Positions 17,991-27,374 of a stretch of DNA of 64,000 nucleotides are shown here, in pieces. Every line of letters starts with the position of its first letter. Position 1 is the first letter of the stretch. The DNA is from Rugamonas apoptosis (lineage in GTDB: Bacteria > Pseudomonadota > Gammaproteobacteria > Burkholderiales > Burkholderiaceae_D): contig NZ_JACEZU010000001.1 in the NCBI RefSeq assembly GCF_014042355.1, forward strand, positions 620,001 to 684,000. The letters are read 5' to 3'. Both the position numbers and the translations under genes were made by a program. Below the pieces are notes generated by a model. The model saw only the letters and a program-made list of their open reading frames with translations, was not told the DNA's origin and ran no database searches.

Positions 17991-19190
17991 TTACGCCAGT
18001 TCGATCGCCATCGCCGTGGCTTCGCCGCCGCCGATGCACAGGGCGGCCACGCCGCGCTTGCCGCCGGTGCGCTTGAGGGCGCCGATCAGGGTGACCAGGA
18101 TACGGGCGCCGGATGCGCCGATCGGGTGGCCCAGTGCGCAGGCGCCGCCGTGCACGTTGATCTTCTCGTGCGGGATCTCCAGGTCGCGCATGGCGGCCAT
18201 GGCCACGGCGGCGAACGCCTCGTTAACCTCGAACAGGTCGACGTCCTTGGTGCTCCAGCCGATCTTCTTGTACAGCTTCTGCACGGCGCCGATCGGGGCG
18301 GTGGCGAACAGGTCGGGCGCCTGGGCGAAGGTGGCATGGCCGTGCACGGTGGCGATGGCCGTCAGGCCCAGCTTCTTGGCCGTGGAGGCGCGCATCATCA
18401 CCAGCGCGGCGGCGCCGTCGTTGATGGACGAGGACGAGGCGGCCGTGATGGTGCCATCCTTCTTGAATGCTGGGCGCAGTGCGGGGATCTTGTCGAGCTT
18501 GGCCTTGAGCGGACCTTCATCCTTGTCGATCACGGTGTCGCCGCCGCGGCCGGACACGGTCACGGGCGCGATTTCCCACTTGAAATAGCCTTCCGTCGTG
18601 GCCAGCTGGGCGCGCTTGACGGACTCGATCGCGAACGCATCCTGCGCTTCGCGGGTGAACTGGTACTTGGCCGCGCATTCTTCCGCGAAGGTGCCCATGG
18701 AGCGGCCTTCGCCCGTTTTCTCGTTGCGCGAGTAGGCGTCTTCCAGGCCGTCGTACATCATGTGGTCGAACAGCATGCCGTGGCCGATGCGGTAGCCGCC
18801 GCGTGCCTTGGGCACCAGGTAGGGCGCGTTGGTCATCGATTCCATGCCGCCGGCCACCACCACGTCGGCGCTGCCGGCCACCAGCTGGTCGTGCGCGAAG
18901 ATGGCCGCCTGCATGGCCGAACCGCACATCTTGGACAGCGTGACGGCGCCGGTGGAGGTGGGCAGGCCACCTTTGAGCAGGGCCTGGCGGGCCGGGGCCT
19001 GGCCCTGGCCGGCCATCAGGCAGTTGCCGAAATAGACGTGCTCGACCAGCTGGGGATCGACGCCGGCCCGTTCCACGGCGGCGGCGATGGCCACGCCACC
19101 GAGGTCATTGGCGCTCTTGGCCGAGAAGTCGCCCTGGAAGGCGCCCATGGGAGTGCGCGCGGCACCGACGATTACGATGGGATCATTCAT
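17991..19190 (-). CDS. Acetyl-CoA C-acetyltransferase (thiolase)
   Basis: 399-residue thiolase of the AtoB/PhaA type, interconverting acetoacetyl-CoA and two acetyl-CoA. The nucleophile is Cys89 (SKMCGSAMQ). The other active-site motifs are VNEAFA, the catalytic His in [14 protein letters not shown] and the C-terminal CIGGGEATA. The start overlaps the aceK stop by 8 bases, so the two are probably translated from one message. In the leucine pathway it would finish off acetoacetate-derived acetoacetyl-CoA; a PHB role is the alternative. Confidence 0.94.
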   Translation of the reverse strand: MNDPIVIVGAARTPMGAFQGDFSAKSANDLGGVAIAAAVERAGVDPQLVEHVYFGNCLMAGQGQAPARQALLKGGLPTSTGAVTLSKMCGSAMQAAIFAHDQLVAGSADVVVAGGMESMTNAPYLVPKARGGYRIGHGMLFDHMMYDGLEDAYSRNEKTGEGRSMGTFAEECAAKYQFTREAQDAFAIESVKRAQLATTEGYFKWEIAPVTVSGRGGDTVIDKDEGPLKAKLDKIPALRPAFKKDGTITAASSSSINDGAAALVMMRASTAKKLGLTAIATVHGHATFAQAPDLFATAPIGAVQKLYKKIGWSTKDVDLFEVNEAFAAVAMAAMRDLEIPHEKINVHGGACALGHPIGASGARILVTLIGALKRTGGKRGVAALCIGGGEATAMAIELA

Positions 19191-21009
19191 TTTCTAACGT
19201 CTCCATAAAGGGTGGCGGTGTGACCGCCGGGGGTGTGGTGAGGTGCTGATGGCAAAAACGGATGTGCTGCGGATAGGGGAACACGTCTTCCACGTAACCG
19301 TCGACGATGCGCTGCTTGCGGGCTTGCCAGTAGGACTGGGTCAGCAGGTCGGCGTGGTGCTTCATGAAATACTTGCGGATCTTGGCGTTGCCCAGCAGGA
19401 AGGTGCCGAATTGTTCCGGGAACACGTCGTTCCTGGCGACCGGATACCACGGTTCGGACGCCATTTCCTCCTCCTCCGTGCGCGGGGTGGGGATCACGCG
19501 GAAATTGCAGTCGGTGATGTATTCGATTTCGTCGTAGTCGTAGAACACCACGCGCTGGTGGCGGGTGACGCCGAAGTTCTTGTACAGCATGTCGCCGGGG
19601 AAGATGTTGGCGGTCACCAGTTCCTTGATGGCGTTGCCGTATTCCAGCACGCCATGCTCGATCTGGGCATCGTCGCCATCCTTGTCGGCGTTGCTGAGCC
19701 AGATGTTGAGCGGCACCATGCGCCGCTCGATGTACAGGTGCTTGATGATGAGCTGCTCGCCCTCCTCCTCCACCAGCGATGGCGCGTAGTGCTTGAGCTC
19801 GGCGATCAGGTCGTCCGTGAAGCGGTGCTTGGGGAAGGCCACGTTGGAGTATTCCAGCGTGTCGGCCATGCGGCCCACGCGGTCGTGGTTCTTGACCAGC
19901 AGGTATTTTTCCTTGATCAGGGCGCGCGTGGTTTCCTTGGGCGCCGGGAAGAAATCCTTGATCACCTTGAACACGTAGGGGAAGGACGGCAGCGCGAACA
20001 CCAGCATCACCAGGCCGCGGATACCGGGCGCGATCTCGAACTGGTCGGAGGAGTGCTTGAGGTGCTGCAGGTAATCGCGATAGAACAGCGTCTTGCCCTG
20101 CTTTTGCAGGCCGAGGATGGTGTACATCTCGCTGCGCGGCTTGCGCGGCATCAGGCTGCGCAGGAACTGCACGTAGGCCGACGGCACTTCCATGTCCACC
20201 AGGAAGTAGGCGCGCGTGAACGAGAACAGCACCGTGATCTGTTCCAGGTCGAACAGCACGGTGTCGAGGATCAGTTCGCCGTTGCGGTTGTGCAGGATGG
20301 GCACGATGAACGGGTATTCCTTGTTGCCGTTGATGCCCTTGCCCACGATGTAGGCGCCCTTGTTGCGGAAGAACAGGCTCGACAGTACCTGGATCTGGTG
20401 ATTCGGCTCCATGCGGATGGTGCCGAACAGCTGGCGCAAGCGCGCTTCCACCAGGTCCACGTCGCGGTCCAGGTTGGCGAACTTGGCGTTCAGCTGGAAA
20501 TTGGTGATGATGCGCCGCAGCGCGAAGTGCAAGCCGTCCTTGCCGGGGTAATAGACCCGGTAGGTGGGCGACAGCTCGTCCGTCTCGATATATTCGGTCG
20601 ACACGACGGGCCGCACGAAGATGAAGTCGTTGTGGAAATAGGTGCGGTGCAGGATGTTGCAGCAGACGGAGTTGAAGAACGTTTCAGCCAGTTCCGGCTG
20701 CTTGTGGTCCGACAGCATGCCGATGTAGTGCAGCTTCAGTTCGCGCCACACATCGTCCGTCAATTCCTCCTGGTCGTACTCGTCTTCCAGCATCTGCACG
20801 CATTCGTGCACGCGCTTGTCGTAAAAGCCGATGCGCTCGCGCGCGGCCAACTGGGCCTCGCGCCAGGCGCCCTGCTCGAAGTGCTGCTTGGCCTGCTGGC
20901 TGGTCTGGCGAAAGAGCCGGTAGTGCTTGTCGAAACCGTCGCGGATGGTGCGCGCGATGTCGAAAGCGATCTGGGAAGACAGCAGTTTAGGGAAAGCAGC
21001 TTGGGTCAT
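19183..21009 (-). CDS. aceK: Isocitrate dehydrogenase kinase/phosphatase
   Basis: 608-residue bifunctional enzyme that phosphorylates or dephosphorylates isocitrate dehydrogenase, setting flux between the TCA cycle and the glyoxylate shunt. The length is typical (about 580-610). Family-specific stretches include [38 protein letters not shown] and the ATP-site region [18 protein letters not shown]. In E. coli it is third in aceBAK. Here it lies between the isovaleryl-CoA dehydrogenase gene (71 bases upstream) and thiolase (8-base overlap). Confidence 0.97.
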   Translation of the reverse strand: MTQAAFPKLLSSQIAFDIARTIRDGFDKHYRLFRQTSQQAKQHFEQGAWREAQLAARERIGFYDKRVHECVQMLEDEYDQEELTDDVWRELKLHYIGMLSDHKQPELAETFFNSVCCNILHRTYFHNDFIFVRPVVSTEYIETDELSPTYRVYYPGKDGLHFALRRIITNFQLNAKFANLDRDVDLVEARLRQLFGTIRMEPNHQIQVLSSLFFRNKGAYIVGKGINGNKEYPFIVPILHNRNGELILDTVLFDLEQITVLFSFTRAYFLVDMEVPSAYVQFLRSLMPRKPRSEMYTILGLQKQGKTLFYRDYLQHLKHSSDQFEIAPGIRGLVMLVFALPSFPYVFKVIKDFFPAPKETTRALIKEKYLLVKNHDRVGRMADTLEYSNVAFPKHRFTDDLIAELKHYAPSLVEEEGEQLIIKHLYIERRMVPLNIWLSNADKDGDDAQIEHGVLEYGNAIKELVTANIFPGDMLYKNFGVTRHQRVVFYDYDEIEYITDCNFRVIPTPRTEEEEMASEPWYPVARNDVFPEQFGTFLLGNAKIRKYFMKHHADLLTQSYWQARKQRIVDGYVEDVFPYPQHIRFCHQHLTTPPAVTPPPFMETLENE

Positions 21010-21039
21010 GTCCTACTCGCGGTTGGGCTGGTGAGTGAG

Positions 21040-21063
21040 CGCCGTTCCCGCGCGGGAACGGCG
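21040..21063. other. Perfect 24-base palindrome between liuA and aceK
   Basis: CGCCGTTCCCGC followed directly by its reverse complement, in the 71-base gap between the liuA stop and the aceK start. As RNA it forms a very stable hairpin. No U-run follows on the minus strand. It could be an attenuator, an mRNA-stability element or an operator; the sequence does not decide. Confidence 0.6.
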
Positions 21064-21080
21064 TACGGACCGCCCCAGGC

Positions 21081-22265
21081 TTACATGGTTTCCGCGAACA
21101 GTTCGCGACCGATCAGCATGCGGCGGATTTCGCTGGTACCGGCGCCGATCTCGTACAGTTTGGCGTCGCGCCACAGGCGGCCCACCGGATACTCGTTGAT
21201 GTAGCCGTTGCCGCCCAGGGTCTGGATCGCCTCGCCGGCCATCCAGGTGGCTTTTTCCGCGCTGTACAGAATGGCCCCTGCCGCGTCCTTGCGCAGCTGG
21301 CGGACCGCTTCCGGGGTTTTGGCCCGGTCGCAAGCCTGACCGACGGCGTACACATATGCCTTGCACGCCATCATGGTCGAGTACATGTCGGCTATCTTAC
21401 CCTGCATCAGCTGGAATTCGCCGATGGGCTGGCCAAATTGCTTGCGGTCGTGGATGTAGGGCACCACGTTGTCCATGCACGCCTGCATGATGCCCAGCGG
21501 GCCGCCGGACAGCACGGTGCGCTCGAAGTCCAGGCCCGACATCAGCACGTTGACGCCCTTGCCCAGGCCGCCCAGCACGTTCTCGGCCGGCACTTCGCAA
21601 TCTTCGAACACCAGTTCGCCCGTGTGCGAGCCGCGCATGCCCAGCTTGTCGAGCTTTTGCGCCACGGAGAAGCCCTTGTAGCCTTTTTCGATCAGGAACG
21701 CCGTCATGCCGCGCGGGCCGGCTTCCAGGTCGTTCTTGGCGTACACCACCAGCACGTCGGCGTCGGGGCCGTTGGTGATCCACATCTTGCTGCCGTTGAG
21801 CACCCAGCGGTCGCCCTTGAATTCGGCGCGCAGCTTCATGCTCACCACGTCCGAGCCGGCGTTCGGTTCGGACATGGCCAGCGCGCCCACGTATTCGCCG
21901 GAAATGAGCTTGGGCAGGTATTTGCGTTTCTGTTCTTCCGTGCCGTTGCGCTTGATCTGGTTCACGCACAGGTTGGAGTGGGCGCCGTAGGACAGGCCGA
22001 CGGAAGCCGAGGCGCGCGAGATTTCCTCCATCGCCACGATGTGGGCCAGGTAGCCCATGTTGGCGCCGCCGTATTCCTCGCCGACGGTGATACCCAGTAC
22101 GCCCAGCTCACCCATCTTGCGCCACAGGTCCATGGGGAACTGGTCGTTGCGGTCGATTTCAGCGGCGCGCGGCGCGATTTCGGCGGCGGCGAACTGTTGC
22201 ACGGCTTCGCGCAGGGCGGCGATGTCTTCGCCATGGTCAAAGGTCAGGCCGGGGAGATGGAGCAT
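21081..22265 (-). CDS. liuA: Isovaleryl-CoA dehydrogenase
   Basis: 394-residue FAD enzyme of leucine catabolism converting isovaleryl-CoA to 3-methylcrotonyl-CoA, the substrate of MCC. It lacks the usual YEGT glutamate and reads [18 protein letters not shown] instead. It carries the alternative catalytic Glu248 in [18 protein letters not shown]. Both traits mark true isovaleryl-CoA dehydrogenases. The ATG at 22265 has AGAGGA upstream. A LiuR-like operator lies about 70 bases upstream, and liuR is the next gene upstream on the same strand. Confidence 0.95.
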   Translation of the reverse strand: MLHLPGLTFDHGEDIAALREAVQQFAAAEIAPRAAEIDRNDQFPMDLWRKMGELGVLGITVGEEYGGANMGYLAHIVAMEEISRASASVGLSYGAHSNLCVNQIKRNGTEEQKRKYLPKLISGEYVGALAMSEPNAGSDVVSMKLRAEFKGDRWVLNGSKMWITNGPDADVLVVYAKNDLEAGPRGMTAFLIEKGYKGFSVAQKLDKLGMRGSHTGELVFEDCEVPAENVLGGLGKGVNVLMSGLDFERTVLSGGPLGIMQACMDNVVPYIHDRKQFGQPIGEFQLMQGKIADMYSTMMACKAYVYAVGQACDRAKTPEAVRQLRKDAAGAILYSAEKATWMAGEAIQTLGGNGYINEYPVGRLWRDAKLYEIGAGTSEIRRMLIGRELFAETM

Positions 22266-22332
22266 GTCATCCTCTATTGTCGTGTAAGTGGCTGGGTGGG
22301 CCGGGTAGTGGTGTGGCAATGATACGCTTATG

Positions 22333-22352
22333 TGACGTTAACGTAAACGTCA
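22333..22352. promoter_or_regulatory. Candidate LiuR operator upstream of liuA
   Basis: Dyad TGACGTT-AACGTA-AACGTCA, with perfect 7-base arms and a 6-base centre. It lies 68-87 bases upstream of the liuA start, within the 129-base liuR-liuA gap. The core matches the sites at 1531-1562 and 22879-22898. Confidence 0.75.
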
Positions 22353-22394
22353 AGTGAAACGGGCGGGGCGGCGGCCTGAGGGCCCCGCCCACGC

Positions 22395-22805
22395 TTATGG
22401 GGTGGCGGCCGGTTGCTGCTCGCCCGTCTGGGCCGCCAGCAGGCGTTTGCATTCATCTTCATGGGCGGTCAGCTCGGCCAGCGCCATTTCCAGGTCTTCG
22501 CGCTGTTGTTCCAGCGTTTCCCGGTGCTGCGCCAGCACGTTCAGGAAGCGGTGCATCTGGGCCGCCGTATCCTTGGGCGATTCGTACATGTCGACCAGGC
22601 TCTTGATCTCGGACAGCGACAGGCCCAGGCGCTTGCCGCGCAGGGTCAGCTTGAGCCGGGTGCGGTCGCGCGGCGTGTAGACGCGGTTGCGTCCGCCCGC
22701 GCCTTCGCGCGTGGGGCTCAGCAGGCCCTGGTCTTCATAAAAGCGGATGGCGCGCGCCGTCACATCGAATTCGCGGGCCAGTTCGGTAATAGTATAGGTC
22801 GGCAT
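22395..22805 (-). CDS. liuR: MerR-family regulator LiuR (leucine/isovalerate catabolism)
   Basis: 136-residue MerR-type regulator. The N-terminal helix-turn-helix YTITELAREFDVTARAIRFYEDQGLL is followed by the MerR wing. A coiled-coil dimer helix spans about residues 80-120 (LAQHRETLEQQREDLEMAL). There are no metal-sensing cysteines in the usual positions. It sits directly upstream of liuA, and palindromes of one sequence class flank it on both sides. The name rests on this context and on resemblance to LiuR; autoregulation through the 22879-22898 site is likely. Confidence 0.88.
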   Translation of the reverse strand: MPTYTITELAREFDVTARAIRFYEDQGLLSPTREGAGGRNRVYTPRDRTRLKLTLRGKRLGLSLSEIKSLVDMYESPKDTAAQMHRFLNVLAQHRETLEQQREDLEMALAELTAHEDECKRLLAAQTGEQQPAATP

Positions 22806-22878
22806 GGTAGGGCTTGCGGTAAAGTGGCGGAATCTGGATGACGGACGCGGTGTGCGCCGTTTACAATCGTCGCCAGCT

Positions 22879-22898
22879 TCCGTTTACGTCAACGTCAA
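22879..22898. promoter_or_regulatory. Candidate LiuR operator between liuR and the MBL-fold gene
   Basis: Contains CGTTTACGTCAACGT at 22881-22895, the same 15-base core as inside ychJ. It lies about 75 bases upstream of the liuR start and about 35 bases upstream of the divergent MBL gene, so it could control both. Confidence 0.7.
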
Positions 22899-22932
22899 TC
22901 ACATTGTAGCGCGCCCGCACCGAAAGATCGCC

Positions 22933-23991
22933 ATGAATCCACTTGAATCGCAATTGCAGTATCCGCTGGGCGACACCGTGCCCGCCGTCGGCACCGTCAC
23001 ACCGTTGGCGGATGGGGTGGCCTGGCTGCGGATGCCGCTGCCGTTCGCGCTCGATCACATCAACCTGTGGCTGCTGAGCGACAACGACAGCGACACGGGC
23101 GCCGCCGGCTGGACCGTGGTCGACTGCGGCGTGGCCACCGACGCCACCCGGGACGGCTGGGAAGCCATCTTCGCCGGCCCCATGGCGGGCCGGCCGCTGC
23201 AGCGGGTGCTGGCCACCCATTGCCATCCCGACCACATCGGCCTGGCCGACTGGCTGGGCCAGCGCTGGCAGGCGCCGCTGTGGACCACGGCCGGCGAATA
23301 CGCGTTCGCGCGCATGATGTCGGCCGCCCTGCCCGGTGTGGACGGCTCGTCCGCCGTGCCCCACTTCCAGCGCCACGGCCTGCGCGACCCCGAGATGCTG
23401 GACAAGATGGCCAGCCGGCGCCAGTACTACCCGTCGCTGGTGCCGTCCGTGCCGGAAAGCTATCACCGCATCCAGGATGGCCAGCTGATCACCGTCGGCG
23501 CCCACCAGTGGCAAGTGATCACCGGCTTTGGCCATGCGCCCGAGCATGCCTCGCTGTACTGCGCCGCGCTCAACGTGCTGATCTCGGGCGACATGGTGCT
23601 GCCGCGCATTTCGACCAATGTGTCCGTGTTCGCCGTCGAGCCGGAAGCCAACCCGCTGGGCTTGTACCTGGACTCGCTGGGCAAGTTCGCCGCCCTGCCG
23701 GACGACGTGCTGGTGCTGCCCTCGCACGGCAAGCCGTTCCGCGGCCTGCACACCCGCATCGCCCAGCTGCGCCAGCACCATGTGGAGCGGCTGGCCGAAG
23801 TGATGGCCGCCTGCGCCGAATGGCAGTCGGCGGCCGACATCGTGCCCATCATGTTCAAGCGGGCGCTGGACGCCCACCAGCTCAGCTTCGCCCTGGGGGA
23901 AGCGCTGGCCCACCTGCACAAGCTGTGGCAGGAAGGTATCGTGCGCCGCGAAATGGGGCGCGACGGCATCATTAGATTTCAGCGGCGATAA
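22933..23991 (+). CDS. Metallo-beta-lactamase-fold hydrolase
   Basis: 352-residue MBL-fold protein. The metal motif THCHPDHIGLADWL is intact. Later ligands appear in FGHAPEHASLYC, ISGDMVL and LPSHGKPF, as in glyoxalase II-like hydrolases, with a C-terminal helical extension. The start at 22933 is chosen because upstream codons cross the operator region. It is divergent from liuR and shares its operator. It could be an acyl-thioester hydrolase serving leucine catabolism, but the substrate is unknown. Confidence 0.88.
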   Translation: MNPLESQLQYPLGDTVPAVGTVTPLADGVAWLRMPLPFALDHINLWLLSDNDSDTGAAGWTVVDCGVATDATRDGWEAIFAGPMAGRPLQRVLATHCHPDHIGLADWLGQRWQAPLWTTAGEYAFARMMSAALPGVDGSSAVPHFQRHGLRDPEMLDKMASRRQYYPSLVPSVPESYHRIQDGQLITVGAHQWQVITGFGHAPEHASLYCAALNVLISGDMVLPRISTNVSVFAVEPEANPLGLYLDSLGKFAALPDDVLVLPSHGKPFRGLHTRIAQLRQHHVERLAEVMAACAEWQSAADIVPIMFKRALDAHQLSFALGEALAHLHKLWQEGIVRREMGRDGIIRFQRR

Positions 23992-24286
23992 GCAGCCCCG
24001 GGCCGCCCGGGGGAGGATGCCGTAGTTTTATAACGGAAATTGCGTGGCCGGGCTGGCCGGCGGTGGGCATAAAGTGTTATGGTATCAATCTTGCCATTTA
24101 ACCTCCATCCGCATCCCGCTTGCCTGGAACTGACGCTGGCCGCGACCAAATATAGTTTGGTAGCGGTGTTGCTCATTGGCCGTGCGCATGTGAGATAGAA
24201 TGTCAAACGTTAAATCAATATATGTCACAATTAGTGTTTGCATACTAGAGACTGACTTTCATGCGGCAACGTGAAATAGTGCAATT

Positions 24287-24694
24287 ATGAATTCTTCCAA
24301 TGAACGCGAAAGCTTTAGTCAGCGCCTGCAACAGGCGCTCAAAAATGCTCACTACTCTCCCGACAGCCCCACGCGTCTGGCCCGGGAATTTAACATTCGC
24401 TTCGATGGCCGTCCGATCACGGTCCACGCGGCGCGCAAGTGGCTGGTAGGCGAAGCCATTCCCACCCAGGAAAAGCTGCGCATGATCGCGCAGTGGCTGG
24501 GCGTGCCGGCGGAATGGCTGCGCTTTGGCGGACCGGAGGCGGGCGCACCCGCCGGCGAGGGCGGCAACGGGCTGTCGCGCTTTGAGTCGGCCGACGTCAA
24601 GCTGATCGCTGATTTGCAGCGGCTGGACGAACATCACCGCCAGATCGCGCGTGAATTTATCCGTATGCTGGTGCGCGTAAACTACCAAAAGTAA
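24287..24694 (+). CDS. Small helix-turn-helix DNA-binding protein (lambda-repressor-like fold)
   Basis: 135-residue protein without a recognised pathway. Residues about 10-75 resemble an XRE-like DNA-binding domain of a type seen across Burkholderiales (SFSQRLQQALKNAHYSP, HAARKWLVGEAIPTQEKLRMIAQWLGV). The C-terminal helix (DLQRLDEHHRQIAREFIRML) is probably a dimerisation segment. It stands alone, with AT-richer DNA upstream (24190-24286) that probably holds its promoter. Targets cannot be deduced. Confidence 0.75.
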   Translation: MNSSNERESFSQRLQQALKNAHYSPDSPTRLAREFNIRFDGRPITVHAARKWLVGEAIPTQEKLRMIAQWLGVPAEWLRFGGPEAGAPAGEGGNGLSRFESADVKLIADLQRLDEHHRQIAREFIRMLVRVNYQK

Positions 24695-25017
24695 CAAATC
24701 GCCATTGCTTGTCCTGAACAAAAATCACGGCCGGGCAGGCCGTCGATTCCGCATTAAATTTAAGCTCTCTTCAATCCCCTTCGATTTTTGTTCGGTTTTT
24801 TGCTCTGTAGCAAAACTCCGCGCCGCCGGCTTGCCCGCCCGACGCGGGCCGGGCATGTTCGCGCTGTGTCATGCGCGCGACACGTGCGAAGCGCACAATG
24901 CCCGATGAACCATTTTATTTTTTGGCAATGACTCGCTTCTTACTGCGCAGTTGCCAATAGTGGCTCATAATTGGGGGTGTTTTCGCGTCGAGCAGTCTTC
25001 ATTACGGAGTCGAGCAT
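24695..25017. other. 323-base intergenic region with two dyads
   Basis: No convincing gene. A GC-rich hairpin GCCCGC-CCGAC-GCGGGC lies near 24834-24850. Further on, a perfect 7-base dyad TTGGCAA / TTGCCAA spans 24922-24957, ending 60 bases upstream of the small ORF at 25018. The DNA around 24900-24930 is AT-rich. The second dyad is a candidate operator or promoter element for the small ORF. Confidence 0.4.
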
Positions 25018-25200
25018 TTGAGCCGCCTTATCAAAAGCAATTACAGCAACGTCGCACAACTGAAAGACCTGATGACCGCGCCGCCCATGACAGCGGCCCA
25101 GCATGCGGAAGTGATGCGTAAGCGCATTGCCCAGCGCCGTATGGTGGAGGAAGCCCGGGAATTGAAGCAGGCCTGCGGCGCCCAGTTCGAGAAACGTTAG
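25018..25200 (+). CDS. Hypothetical 60-residue basic protein, TTG start
   Basis: MSRLIKSNYSNVAQLKDLMT then a helical, charged C-terminal half (EVMRKRIAQRRMVEEARELKQA). The TTG start has GGAG eight bases upstream, a plausible initiation site. There are no membrane or cysteine motifs. It is isolated between the HTH gene and the convergent ubiX, and a G+C hairpin (25209-25230) follows the stop. I do not recognise the family. It is believable as a small gene by its ribosome site and amino-acid composition, but unproven. Confidence 0.5.
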   Translation: MSRLIKSNYSNVAQLKDLMTAPPMTAAQHAEVMRKRIAQRRMVEEARELKQACGAQFEKR

Positions 25201-25323
25201 GGTGTCGTGCCGGGGCCATCAGGGCCCGGCCAGTGGTGCCAGCAGTGCTGTCGCCGCCGCCATGCGGACGGCGCGGGGGCGGTGCCGCCATCCCATCAGT
25301 CTTAAAAGGCAGGTGTTGGCCGC

Positions 25324-25917
25324 TCAGGCGTCCGTCGCCGGCTTCATGCCGTGCCAGCGGGGCGCCAGCGTGTGTTCGATGCCGAACAGGTCGATGACGC
25401 GGGCCACGGTATGGTCGACCATCTCGTCTATGCTCTTGGGCTGGTGGTAAAAGCTGGGCAGGGGCGGGAAAATGATGCCGCCCATTTCCGTCACGGCCGT
25501 CATATTGCGCAGGTGGGCCAGGTTGAAGGGCGTCTCGCGCACCATCAATACCAGACGGCGGCGCTCCTTGAGCACCACATCGGCCGCGCGCGCGATCAAG
25601 TTGTCAGACAGGCCATGGGCCACGGCGGCCAGGGTCTTCATCGAGCATGGTGCGATCACCATGCCATCCGACTGGAAGGAACCGCTGGCGATGGACGCGC
25701 CCACGTCGCGCGTCTTGTGCGCCACGTTGGCCAGCGCCTCGACGGCGCGCCGCGTCATGCCGGTTTCCTGCTGCAGGGTCAGCACGGCGGCGTCGGAGAC
25801 GATCACATGCGTCTCCACGCCGGGCATGGCCCGCAGATGTTGCAGCAGCCGCACCCCATACACGGCGCCGGTGGCGCCCGTGATGGCGATGACGAGCCGC
25901 TGCGGCCGATCAGGCAT
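25324..25917 (-). CDS. ubiX: Flavin prenyltransferase UbiX
   Basis: 197-residue enzyme that prenylates FMN with dimethylallyl phosphate to make prFMN, cofactor of UbiD decarboxylases in ubiquinone synthesis. Characteristic stretches are [59 protein letters not shown] and the C-terminal [14 protein letters not shown]. The start overlaps the grxD stop by 8 bases, so the two are co-transcribed. No ubiD is in the window. Confidence 0.95.
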   Translation of the reverse strand: MPDRPQRLVIAITGATGAVYGVRLLQHLRAMPGVETHVIVSDAAVLTLQQETGMTRRAVEALANVAHKTRDVGASIASGSFQSDGMVIAPCSMKTLAAVAHGLSDNLIARAADVVLKERRRLVLMVRETPFNLAHLRNMTAVTEMGGIIFPPLPSFYHQPKSIDEMVDHTVARVIDLFGIEHTLAPRWHGMKPATDA

Positions 25918-26221
25918 CCAGCAGGGCTTTCAGTTCGCCCGACTCATACATTTCGTTCATGATGTCGGAACCGCCGATGAATTCGCCCTTGATGTAGAGC
26001 TGGGGAATGGTGGGCCAGTTCGAGTATTCCTTGATGCCTTGGCGCACTTCCGCATCGTCCAGCACGTTCACGGTGGCGATGTTTTCCACGCCGCACGCTT
26101 TCAGGATCTGGATGGCGCGGCCGGAAAAGCCGCACTGTGGGAACTGGGCCGTGCCCTTCATGAACAGCACCACAGGGGTGTTGGTCACGGTCTCTTTGAT
26201 CCAGGTTTGTACGTCGCTCAT
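25910..26221 (-). CDS. grxD: Monothiol glutaredoxin, Grx4/GrxD family
   Basis: 103-residue CGFS glutaredoxin (Cys30 in [10 protein letters not shown]), with the family motifs [20 protein letters not shown]. These proteins bind a glutathione-ligated [2Fe-2S] cluster and deliver it, commonly with BolA partners. A BolA-family gene lies at 52271 in this window. Overlaps ubiX. Confidence 0.96.
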   Translation of the reverse strand: MSDVQTWIKETVTNTPVVLFMKGTAQFPQCGFSGRAIQILKACGVENIATVNVLDDAEVRQGIKEYSNWPTIPQLYIKGEFIGGSDIMNEMYESGELKALLDA

Positions 26222-26543
26222 AGCTGCCTCAGGGGAAATAAATTAAAGATGCCTGTATTTTATAAGAAAACGGCCGGGCGGGTATGGCGGGGCAGCGCCC
26301 GGAGATCATGGTTTTGGCAGAAACCGGGGTCGGCGGGGCGGGAACGGGTCAGCGCCAAGCATCTTGATGTTGATGGCACGGACCATTGCGGCCCGCCCAG
26401 AGGCAACCATCAGTGGCTTTATTGGTTTGCTCGCTGGTAAGACAAAAAAGTGGCGGCCCTCGAAGAAATGAAAGAGGTTTCCGAAAAAGGCTGGTCAGGT
26501 GGCGCGTGAAGATCTGACGCGGCATGTAAGTTGCAGGTATCCT
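26222..26543. other. 322-base intergenic region between grxD and the AraC regulator
   Basis: It holds the divergent promoters of grxD and the AraC-family gene. I see no additional gene, repeat or strong hairpin. The stretch 26430-26500 is purine-rich and AT-richer than its surroundings. Confidence 0.4.
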
Positions 26544-27374
26544 ATGCGCATGTCGCCTCCTCCTGCCCACTCCGGTCACCAATTCTGGCGCGATGCCAGC
26601 CTGCCGTTCGTCGAGGCGCGGGCGATCGTCGATGGGCGCAAGGTACGCTACGCCAAGCATTCCCACGAGACATTTTCGATCGGCGTGATCCGTTACGGAC
26701 GGACCGACTATATCAACCAGGCCACGCGGCAGCATGCCGGCCCCGGCAGCGTGGTGGTGATGAACCCCGGCGACGTCCATGGCTGCAACCCGATCAGCGA
26801 TGAGCCCTGGTCGTACCGGATGCTGTACGTCGAGCCCACCTGGCTGGGCCGGCTGCAGCATGAATGGGGTTTCAGCGCCAACCAGGATTTTCATCCCCTT
26901 GCCGCCACCATGAGCACGGCGCCGGCGCTGTACGCGGACTTCAACCGGTTTTTTGACGTGTTGACGGACGATGCGGCCGATCCCTTGTTGCGGCAGTGCG
27001 CGTCGGTGGCGTTTTTCGAGCAAATGCAGTCCAGTTTCGACCCCGCCACGCCAATGGCACGCGATGCCAACCACAAGCTCGCGCGGGCGGCCGATTACAT
27101 CAGCGACAACTGCAGCGCGGCGCTCAAGCTGGAAGACATCTGCGCCGCGGCCGACCTGTCGCCGTCGTACCTGATCCGCGCATTCAGGAAGCATTACGGG
27201 ATGACGCCGCACACCTACCTGTTGAACCGCCGGGTACAGCGCGCCCGTGGCTTGCTCAAAGGTGGCGGCGCGATCGCCGACGTGGCGCTGGCAACGGGAT
27301 TTTCCGACCAGGCCCATTTTCAGCGCATCTTCAAACACTTCCTGGCCGCGACGCCGGGCCAATATCGCCGCTGA
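26544..27374 (+). CDS. AraC-family transcriptional regulator
   Basis: 276-residue regulator. The N-terminal cupin-like AraC ligand-binding domain runs from about 20 to 150 (KHSHETFSIGVIRYGRTDYI, VVMNPGDVHGCNP). The C-terminal double helix-turn-helix comprises LEDICAAADLSPSYLIRAFRK and IADVALATGFSDQAHFQRIF. The ATG at 26544 is preferred over an upstream GTG at 26499 because AGG precedes it and the chain starts near the cupin domain. The 3' end overlaps the convergent LysE gene. AraC genes of this subfamily often control an adjacent LysE exporter. Confidence 0.9.
   Translation: MRMSPPPAHSGHQFWRDASLPFVEARAIVDGRKVRYAKHSHETFSIGVIRYGRTDYINQATRQHAGPGSVVVMNPGDVHGCNPISDEPWSYRMLYVEPTWLGRLQHEWGFSANQDFHPLAATMSTAPALYADFNRFFDVLTDDAADPLLRQCASVAFFEQMQSSFDPATPMARDANHKLARAADYISDNCSAALKLEDICAAADLSPSYLIRAFRKHYGMTPHTYLLNRRVQRARGLLKGGGAIADVALATGFSDQAHFQRIFKHFLAATPGQYRR

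Noticed and set aside
24705..24908. 67-codon plus-strand frame after the HTH gene
   Set aside because: No ribosome site, unnatural composition and it runs through a hairpin-rich intergenic region.
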